Of a stretch of DNA of 47,077 bases, positions 41,501-47,077 are shown piece by piece. The position numbers and the translations under genes were made by a program. The notes under the pieces were generated by a model that saw only the letters and a list, made by a program, of their open reading frames with translations, was not told the origin of the DNA and did not search any database. Source of the DNA: an uncultured Bacteroidales bacterium (lineage in GTDB: Bacteria; Bacteroidota; Bacteroidia; Bacteroidales; Paludibacteraceae). Location of the stretch: contig CALATT010000095.1 of NCBI GenBank assembly GCA_937891905.1, positions 1 through 47,077 on the forward strand. Reading direction: 5' to 3'. The stretch's first letter is position 1. Every line of letters begins with the position of its first letter.

Positions 41501-41708
41501 CCATATACCAATTATTGGTGCATTTATTTGCACGCGGACCCTCATTGAGTACCCATTGGTTTCTCTCTGCTTCATCTTCAAAATCACATTGGTACACGAT
41601 CTGCGAATGAGCATTAAAAGAGCACATCCATACACATACGGCAAGGCATATAGAACGGAGTCCCATATGCCATGTTCGAGATAGTTTTGTACAACAAAGT
41701 ATAGTCAT
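38562..41708 (-). CDS. T9SS-exported multidomain surface protein, 1048 residues
   Basis: Signal sequence with a long basic n-region (to about residue 35, NAHSQ); an inner ATG at 41666 (MGLRSICLAVC) is an alternative start. Domains: jelly-roll at about 40-210 (CDFEDEAERNQW), FN3 from 215 (CAPPTDFKR), second jelly-roll from about 375 (RLGNWNTGAEGE), Ig-like from 523, PKD-like at about 593-710 (FYNKSYIY, TIWDFGDGE), CEGG-type repeat near 750, and T9SS type A sorting domain from about 981 (VIVYPTIVAPGQKITI). It shares the same domain order and many identical strings with the 1033-residue protein at 43525, so the two are paralogues. 4 bp from the OmpA gene upstream. Confidence 0.87.
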   Translation of the reverse strand: MTILCCTKLSRTWHMGLRSICLAVCVWMCSFNAHSQIVYQCDFEDEAERNQWVLNEGPRANKCTNNWYMGTAVNATQNGQFGMYISDTGEKPEYSGASNNVLVAVRELTLPEGEYTMFFDWMAKGRAASGDGIWVCWVPDTTTQTYSAATIRPAWVDSYRLDTVFNSTSIWEQGKVTFTTDGKPGRLAFVWTNTSTPKPVQPSGCVDNIMIIPKIDECAPPTDFKRTMKGTSMQVTWKGDADWYDARVYDYGSDTWMYFDSLTLKRITVDGLTEGVVQIFVRSHCGESGVSAYEHYTPFYFLPGKCVNYLAIDDATQCKTYIGSASSPRERVALVDSGYSAMESRHTIHYMPGETDPRTDNMLATKPEGALASVRLGNWNTGAEGEAIEYVYDVPDGDAAILKLKYAIVLNQPATSHPEEQQSSFKLDIYTSEKGKNQLRPLDGGCGQATFHVGYGDQTGWHPVGAGEIMWKEWTEVSVNLREYVGQRITVRLSTADCTQGGHYSYAYFTLDCESAELSGLNCGEENPTTTFTAPAGFNYEWYLPTNPDSILSREQTFQIEPMDTLTYNVDVISQTNGKCYYTLDACGIPRYPVAKAEYKWNGGEHCQNVVTFYNKSYIYYKNIERWNQDGRVDTIYTNYEKVQNTIWDFGDGEIVESNADSVVHVYPMGGGTYKPTITASISDGACAATVVVDKIQLPDVSVAEREVHLSKGSMFNGRVYWEPYRFDEIIEEDGCEVLAHVFIHETEFTIDTTFCEGGYFQLGDQKITESGTYKSKLKSVQWPEVDSIVTLILNVEPSLVVEVADTVVICADQENIYIPITILQGQMDSLYLSFSKAIVAAGFEPQYAFGGDELVYVQIPDSLVPGYYPATLQLGTPRCPVPDKQVVIQINYSSSILAQKDGIIALLNDSLNGGFFFSEYSWYRNGELIEGADQSYLIVNDNDLGAQYTAVLTRESDGLKLPVCPILYNGAMGVETPMLSNVIVYPTIVAPGQKITINADTEWILMDMLGRIVIPASSDKQMMAPLQQGIYMFVFPNTHKTVRMIVK

Positions 41709-41712
41709 TGTT

Positions 41713-43512
41713 TTATAAAATTACAAATTCTACGCGACGATTCTTTGCTCGTCCTTCTTCTGTATCATTGGTTGTGATTGGTTGTGTCTCGCCTTTTCCG
41801 TCCGTCTCAATGCGTTCTGCACTTATTCCGCGTTGTACGAGATTATCCTTCACGCTTTTTGCACGACCTTCTGATAGCTTTTGATTATCTATATTCGTTC
41901 CCACATTATCCGTATGTCCTGTTATTCGAATACGCAACTCTGGATTTTCCGCCATGAGTTCATACAAGTTCTGCATTGCCGATTCAGACTCTGGCAAGAT
42001 AGTGGTTTTATTCGTTGCGAAGAATAAATTATGTAAAATGATTGCGCGTTTCTTGATAATCGGTTCAATCTTATACATCACCTCTGCCCCTATATCGCTC
42101 ACATTGTCTGTAAAGGTCAAATAATTATCCGCCTCAATGCGTATTTTTATCTGCGTATTTAGTGGCAATCTTAATTTCGCAAATCCTGTGATTGAGTCTG
42201 TTTTAACCGTCGCCACTGTTGCTCCATTAGAATTACTGAAAGTAATATTTGCTGCCACCAAGGAGTCCGACTTAGCATCACGCACATAGAATTTGAAGTC
42301 TGGTCTTGGCTGCATTGTGAGAGAGATAGTATCTCCCCATTCCGGGTGTTGATAGTCATGAATAGTAGCAATATAATCCGGATGTGACAATTGCATATGA
42401 TATTGTCCTGCAGATATTTTAGCGACCAGCATACCTTTTTTATTGGTTGTCTTTTTGGTAGTCTTTGGTTTTTTGCCTTGTAGAGGTGTTATTTGCACCG
42501 TTGCCGAAGCAATCGCTTTATCTGTTTGATTATCCGTTAGATACAAGACCATTGTTGGCTTTTTGGGTTTTGGTGGTTGTGGTTTATTTATTTGCAGCAA
42601 CGCCATAAATTTCACACCGACCATTAGACTATTCAATCTTGAGTTTGCCCAGTTGGATGCATGTAGTGATCGTGTCTGCATCTGCTGTTCATTTGGCATT
42701 GCCATTTCTCCCATCTGCGCTTGCGCCATATTCATTAAGCCATAGTCCATAAAGACAGAGGCTCTCATATGCCAAGGATGCTCTTTTTTCTCATTCCGCT
42801 CATTCCATTGCTTGCTGAGGAATGAATTGATATCAACACCTACTTCTGCGGTTAATGCGATATCTAATCCATAGTTATTTTTTCCCTTTGCAACATATGG
42901 TGCGTTTGTATAAGCATTATGATTAGGCATATTAGACCAATTAGGGTCATATGCCATATCGTCTGTTATCGTTGTTGTTAGTTCCCCCTTCTGCTTGTAG
43001 GTACCGAAGATCGTATATCCTACCTTTGCGCCTGCCAAGAAATAGACATTCTTCCATCTTCCACCGAATGTAATAGGTAGCATAATTTGTCCTACAGCAT
43101 GATTTTCATTAAGCGGATCTGAGAATAAATAATGCTTCGTTTGGTTATACCCATCAGCCATTATTGCTACATCATACGGACCCGGGAAAGTGATTTTATC
43201 CATAGAAGAGAATAATCTCAACTCTGGTCCTGCATTGAATATAAAATGGTCATAACGATATTCATAGCCGACACCTAAGAGTCCACCTCCACCACCTATG
43301 AATTTACTATTATCGTATTGGTTTACAAGCCCGCTATATCCGACTCCTCCCCACATTGCGACATGATGTATATTACGCGTAGCACCTTTCCATTTCTTGG
43401 TAGTGGAATATGTTTTCTTCTTTGATGAAGATTTCTTTTTGGGTGGCGCAGCCATTAATGTTTGTGACGCCACCAATGCAACCATTATGATATAATATAC
43501 TATTCTTTTCAT
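41713..43512 (-). CDS. OmpA-family outer-membrane protein, 599 residues
   Basis: Signal peptide (MKRIVYYIIMVALVASQTLMA), a short basic linker (PPKKKSSSKKK), a beta-barrel region at about 45-320 (HVAMWGGVGYSGLV, GGGGGLLGVGYEYRY), two regulatory-like or PEGA-like domains at about 325-480, and a C-terminal OmpA domain at about 490-599 (HNLFFATNKTTILPE, ITGHTDNVGTNIDN, RRVEFVI). Same plan as the 734-residue protein at 25986, minus the long Lys/Ala segment. It sits between two paralogous T9SS adhesins (12-bp and 4-bp gaps), so it could anchor or organise them at the peptidoglycan. Confidence 0.88.
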   Translation of the reverse strand: MKRIVYYIIMVALVASQTLMAAPPKKKSSSKKKTYSTTKKWKGATRNIHHVAMWGGVGYSGLVNQYDNSKFIGGGGGLLGVGYEYRYDHFIFNAGPELRLFSSMDKITFPGPYDVAIMADGYNQTKHYLFSDPLNENHAVGQIMLPITFGGRWKNVYFLAGAKVGYTIFGTYKQKGELTTTITDDMAYDPNWSNMPNHNAYTNAPYVAKGKNNYGLDIALTAEVGVDINSFLSKQWNERNEKKEHPWHMRASVFMDYGLMNMAQAQMGEMAMPNEQQMQTRSLHASNWANSRLNSLMVGVKFMALLQINKPQPPKPKKPTMVLYLTDNQTDKAIASATVQITPLQGKKPKTTKKTTNKKGMLVAKISAGQYHMQLSHPDYIATIHDYQHPEWGDTISLTMQPRPDFKFYVRDAKSDSLVAANITFSNSNGATVATVKTDSITGFAKLRLPLNTQIKIRIEADNYLTFTDNVSDIGAEVMYKIEPIIKKRAIILHNLFFATNKTTILPESESAMQNLYELMAENPELRIRITGHTDNVGTNIDNQKLSEGRAKSVKDNLVQRGISAERIETDGKGETQPITTNDTEEGRAKNRRVEFVIL

Positions 43513-43524
43513 TTTCTATTCTCC

Positions 43525-46500
43525 TTATTCGACTACACTGATTCTACAAACTCTTGTTTGCTCACCCATTTTTAGTTGCACCACATATACTCCAGCGGGA
43601 GCATCAAGCACGACTGCATTTTCGCCTTCCAACAAAGATTTTGTAAGAACTACTTCACCAAACATATTTATTATAGATGCATTTGCTGGAGCAGACACTT
43701 TAACAGTGAGTGTTCCTCCTGTTTGGATAGGCGATGGATATACATATGCCATTTCCAATTCATTATTAAGTATAGGTTTATATGGGCATGTTGCCACTTT
43801 TTCCCCATTACTTACGCGTATCATTTCTAAGTGATAGTAGGCTTGTGGATCTAAGCCATTCTCTATATATAAGTATGATAAGTTTGCTCCTACTATAGGT
43901 TCGTTATTACAATACCATTGGAAATCCGTAAAGACATGCTCTGCTGAGTCTGTTTGGAGTTCATTATTATTCTTGAGCGAGAGCACATCATTCCATCTCT
44001 GATATACCCATCCCGGCATACACACGCTGACTGTTGTATCTTTTACGACAGAGCATCCGAAGTCATTAAAGAACTCTATTTGGAATGCTCCTCCGTTGAG
44101 CCCTGTGATAGAATCGGCTGTTTGTGGTTCTCCTCCATTGACCGTATAGTAGTCATATCCTGTACCGGCAAAGAAGAGCGCTCCAGAGTTTGGTTCGTCA
44201 GTCATCTCACGCACCGTTATTTCGGGCAGTATAGAATCCAATACTGTCACATTCATCCAGACGGTAGAGTCACAGCCATATTGGTTTGTATAGAAGCGAT
44301 AGAACTTGCCTGATTCTTTTGATTTATAACAATCTCCTTCTATACACAGAGGTATCTCTGCACAGACTGTTGTATCATCGAGTTGCACTGAAGTTTGCGG
44401 TGCCAAGTGGAGATTGAGATAGACTGTGGAGTCACACCCTGCCACTGTTTTCCACACATTCACATATTCACGCTCTTCTCCTGCAAACTGTGGTCCAAAA
44501 ACGATGTATCCTCCTTCACAAATTGTGGTATCGATACGCAGTTCTCTGTCTCCAATGGCAGGTATAGTGATTGTTATTACCGTATCATCCACACATCTTC
44601 CTTCTGCTATAGCCGAAGCTAAGTGTACTTGGAATGTACCTCCTGAATCTGGGAAGATAACCACTGGGTTACGCTCTGAACCTACTTGTCCCATTCCAAA
44701 GTCCCATTCATATTCATCACAAGGCTGATCATGATGATACTCCACGATATTATTGAAACGAGTCATTATGTGGCTTTTATTGGTAAACTTAACCTTATTC
44801 TGACACTTTGATGGTTCGTATGACCACTCAAAGTCCGCGATTGGGTATCTTGGCAGACATGCAGAATACAAATCAAAGCCACAGGATGCTTCTTCTACAT
44901 AGGACAAGTGGCAACGATATGTAGTAGTATCCGAGGGGTCAATCAACAATGTTTGTTTATCTTCTGATAGCATCTCGTCTGGCACCGGGTTATCATATTT
45001 ATCGAACCACTGGTATGCAAATCCATTCGGTGCTGCGATAGACATTTGTGCATCATCTCCACAACTGGTACTTGCTATCTTAGCAGCCGCACATCCCATG
45101 GTGAAATAGGCATATCCATAGTGTGCACTCAAGGAGCAGTCTCTTGTAGTGAGTCGTACCGTCAATCTCTGTCCATCATATTCTGCCAGATTCAATCCGA
45201 TAGTAGTCCAATCCTTCCATGTCACCGATCCGTATGTATTCCATCCTGGTCTATTTGAGTCTGCATAGAAGTCAGCCGATCCGCAAGTATAGTCAATCAG
45301 TTGCCCCCATTCATCTAATATCTCCAAGTTAAAGCGTGGCTGTTCACTTGGTCCGTGATTAGGGTCCTCCAACACGACCGCATATTTCAAGAGCAAGATA
45401 GATGCATTCTCTCCATCTACGACATAGAAGAAAGAGATGGACTCTCCTTCCGCGCCATTATTCCAGTTACCTAATCGCACAGATGCCACTTCATCTTCTG
45501 GCACCACTTTCAATCTTCCTCCTGTACGCGGATCATACTCATCCGGATCCCAGTTGACTGTGTGACGCCAAAATTTCGCATCATCCGAATATGCAGTATC
45601 CATAACTCCCACAGAGGCATAGGGATTAGAGAAACTACCCACAGTAGCCTCTACATCTTCGTTATCACGCAAGAAGACATAATTGATACAATGCCTTTCG
45701 GGATAATAGACTCCAAACGAAGTTTTATACGCATATGCACTGGTATCCACCGAGTTACACACACCTCTTACGCGGATGTCGTACGCGCCCTCGTCAAGCC
45801 CTTCTATTACGAAGCGCTCTTCTCTGATGCCTGTTTGTACCGACCATTTCTCGCGTCCATAGCGACGATATTCTACGCAGTATTGCGCACTGGTTCCGCT
45901 CCATGTAACAAGCACTGAATCACCCACCACTTCCGCATTTATATCTTCCGGTTTGGCACAATTGCGTGTTGTGATCTGCACATTATCCACACAAGCCGCT
46001 ATAGGATTTGGCAGTTTGCCACCTCTTTTCTTATTTCTCCACGCAAAATATAAACGATAGACACGCGTGCCATTTGACGAAAAAGAGACAGAGACATGTT
46101 GCCAACGACTAAAACTGCGCATCACCTTATATTCCGGCTGCGCAAAGCCTGGCACAGATTCAGGGAACTCAGCGCGCACATAATCACATTGCATTTGCGC
46201 CATCTGCTTTGCAATACCCACACCCGCGCACATATACACCTCATCTTCTCCCAAGCATCTCCAGTCAAACGAGAGCTCATACTGACCAGATGGAATAGTG
46301 AAGTCCATATAGGCATATGTAGTATTCCATACTGAGTCGTATGTAGCAGTAGTTCCCTCATCATATGAGATATATAAAGACCGTTTACCTTCCGTTTTTA
46401 CTGCATTTCCAATCACCCATTTCTCCTGGCATTTAGTAGAGTCATACCCTTCATTGATATGCCAATACGCCAGTTTTTGCGCTTCTCCTTCCTCAAAACC

Positions 46501-46626
46501 CATCGAATATGGTACTGTAATCGCCGCGACATCCTGTGCCACAAGGCAATAAGACGAGAATAAGAAACATCCCATCAACAGCAATCTAACGACACCAACG
46601 ATATTTTTCAACTTTATCACAATCAT
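43525..46626 (-). CDS. T9SS-exported multidomain surface protein, 1033 residues
   Basis: First gene of a four-gene operon. Signal peptide to about residue 30 (GCFLFSSYCLVAQ). Domains: jelly-roll at about 35-215 (YSMGFEEGEAQ), FN3 from 222 (CAKPEDINAEVV ... YDIRVRGVC), second jelly-roll from about 385 (RLGNWNNGAEGE), Ig-like from 524, PKD-like from 592 (FTNKSHIM, YEWDFG), two GCDSTV repeats near 730 and 785, an Ig-like segment, and a T9SS type A sorting domain from about 960 (YVYPSPIQTGGTLTV ... GVYVVQLKM). Paralogue of the 1048-residue protein. Promoter at 46705-46735 with a leader of about 70 bases. No catalytic motif seen; role probably adhesive or structural. Confidence 0.88.
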   Translation of the reverse strand: MIVIKLKNIVGVVRLLLMGCFLFSSYCLVAQDVAAITVPYSMGFEEGEAQKLAYWHINEGYDSTKCQEKWVIGNAVKTEGKRSLYISYDEGTTATYDSVWNTTYAYMDFTIPSGQYELSFDWRCLGEDEVYMCAGVGIAKQMAQMQCDYVRAEFPESVPGFAQPEYKVMRSFSRWQHVSVSFSSNGTRVYRLYFAWRNKKRGGKLPNPIAACVDNVQITTRNCAKPEDINAEVVGDSVLVTWSGTSAQYCVEYRRYGREKWSVQTGIREERFVIEGLDEGAYDIRVRGVCNSVDTSAYAYKTSFGVYYPERHCINYVFLRDNEDVEATVGSFSNPYASVGVMDTAYSDDAKFWRHTVNWDPDEYDPRTGGRLKVVPEDEVASVRLGNWNNGAEGESISFFYVVDGENASILLLKYAVVLEDPNHGPSEQPRFNLEILDEWGQLIDYTCGSADFYADSNRPGWNTYGSVTWKDWTTIGLNLAEYDGQRLTVRLTTRDCSLSAHYGYAYFTMGCAAAKIASTSCGDDAQMSIAAPNGFAYQWFDKYDNPVPDEMLSEDKQTLLIDPSDTTTYRCHLSYVEEASCGFDLYSACLPRYPIADFEWSYEPSKCQNKVKFTNKSHIMTRFNNIVEYHHDQPCDEYEWDFGMGQVGSERNPVVIFPDSGGTFQVHLASAIAEGRCVDDTVITITIPAIGDRELRIDTTICEGGYIVFGPQFAGEEREYVNVWKTVAGCDSTVYLNLHLAPQTSVQLDDTTVCAEIPLCIEGDCYKSKESGKFYRFYTNQYGCDSTVWMNVTVLDSILPEITVREMTDEPNSGALFFAGTGYDYYTVNGGEPQTADSITGLNGGAFQIEFFNDFGCSVVKDTTVSVCMPGWVYQRWNDVLSLKNNNELQTDSAEHVFTDFQWYCNNEPIVGANLSYLYIENGLDPQAYYHLEMIRVSNGEKVATCPYKPILNNELEMAYVYPSPIQTGGTLTVKVSAPANASIINMFGEVVLTKSLLEGENAVVLDAPAGVYVVQLKMGEQTRVCRISVVE

Positions 46627-46704
46627 GCGTATTTTTAATTACAAACAACTCTTTCTATTCCTTGCGCACATGCGCCTATATTTCGCAAGAGAATAAAATC
46701 GGCG

Positions 46705-46735
46705 CAAAGTTACGAAAAAAAAATGGAATATACAA
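46705..46735 (-). promoter_or_regulatory. Promoter of the four-gene surface operon
   Basis: On the minus strand TTG (46735-46733), 20-bp spacer with a T-run, TAACTTTG (46712-46705). It should drive 43525-46626 through to the barrel gene ending at 37634, followed by the terminator at 37581-37619. Confidence 0.8.
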
Positions 46736-47077
46736 TATTTTGCGTATTAAAAATTTGATTTTATATATCTTTGTTAATTATATTTTACATTTTTACCCAT
46801 TAGCACTATCATTGCAGATATAAGAAAGCATAATGTTTGCTATCGCGCATGTATGTGCAGTGCATGCGCGTTGTAATAAAGTATTATAGCGCTGCGCGAG
46901 CGATTTGCTTATTCAAACAAAAATAAAGAAAATAAAATGAAAATAGAGAAAACATTTTTTTAGGTAATCAAAAACGACGAACCCATAATATATTATTTAA
47001 ACAAAAATAATAAAAATACTGCCTCAAAGGCATAATAGCTAATCGCTCTTATGGACACCCGTCCCTACCTGCCTACC
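46736..47077. other. AT-rich right end without a complete gene
   Basis: With the leader it makes about 450 bp lacking a complete gene. It holds TATCTTTG on the plus strand (46766-46773), whose nearest TTG (46740-46742) has a 23-bp spacer, so it is a doubtful promoter. CGCGCATG (46844-46851) pairs with CATGCGCG (46863-46870) as a hairpin. AAACAAAAATAA occurs twice (46915-46926 and 46999-47010). An ATG at 47051 opens nine codons to the window edge and could be the start of a gene, but there is too little to judge. Confidence 0.5.

Noticed and set aside
46937..46963. Eight-codon frame beginning MKIEKTFF in the right end region
   Set aside because: Too short to support, with no following gene visible for a leader-peptide role.

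Overview
The window is a chromosomal segment, probably a whole metagenomic contig, from a Bacteroidota bacterium, most likely order Bacteroidales. The evidence is the promoter form TTG-N20-TAnnTTTG (nine sites, every spacer exactly 20 bp), a PorZ homologue, several secreted proteins with type IX secretion (T9SS) sorting domains, OmpA-family surface proteins with carboxypeptidase-regulatory-like domains, and AT-rich intergenic DNA without strong Shine-Dalgarno sequences. I saw no tRNA, rRNA, CRISPR array, phage gene or transposase.

Layout. (1) 1-4656, minus strand: a fragment resembling a sugar transferase at the left edge, a pdxB (vitamin B6 synthesis) cut short at its C-terminus, and a transcription unit of a DUF2147 lipid-envelope-type small protein, a 998-residue secreted InlB-repeat protein and an unlisted 41-residue peptide. 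(2) 4767-9484, plus strand: rdgB (nucleotide-pool cleaning) and a PorZ-like T9SS protein whose double-propeller module is duplicated in tandem. (3) 9488-16956, minus strand: an apparent seven-gene operon led by gyrB, then a LOG-family protein, a cytoplasmic GH16-like protein, kdsA, a uridine-kinase-like nucleoside kinase, a SPOR-domain protein and folE. (4) 17146-22243, plus strand: a MATE exporter, pepD, a FeoB transporter with an eroded G domain, and a small periplasmic CxxC metal-binding protein. (5) 22247-25836, minus strand: a CE12-like SGNH esterase and a Na/Pi cotransporter. (6) 25986-46626, minus strand: about 20 kb of surface genes, namely two OmpA-family paralogues, a 3000-residue adhesin-like T9SS protein, two paralogous ~1040-residue T9SS proteins and a beta-barrel protein. 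(7) 46627-47077: AT-rich DNA with no complete gene.

How it fits together: the housekeeping genes cover LPS core (kdsA), pterin (folE), topology (gyrB) and nucleotide pools (rdgB). The rest is largely cell-surface biology. The PorZ-like protein belongs to the T9SS attachment machinery, and the large minus-strand locus encodes probable T9SS cargo together with peptidoglycan-binding OmpA proteins that could anchor a surface layer.

The points most worth a second look are the duplicated PorZ, the FeoB without recognisable G2/G3/G4 motifs, the paired adhesin/OmpA operon, two near-identical 31-bp promoters, overlapping face-to-face promoters between DUF2147 and rdgB, short intergenic-type repeats read in frame inside pdxB and rdgB, and a probable chimeric join at the left end.
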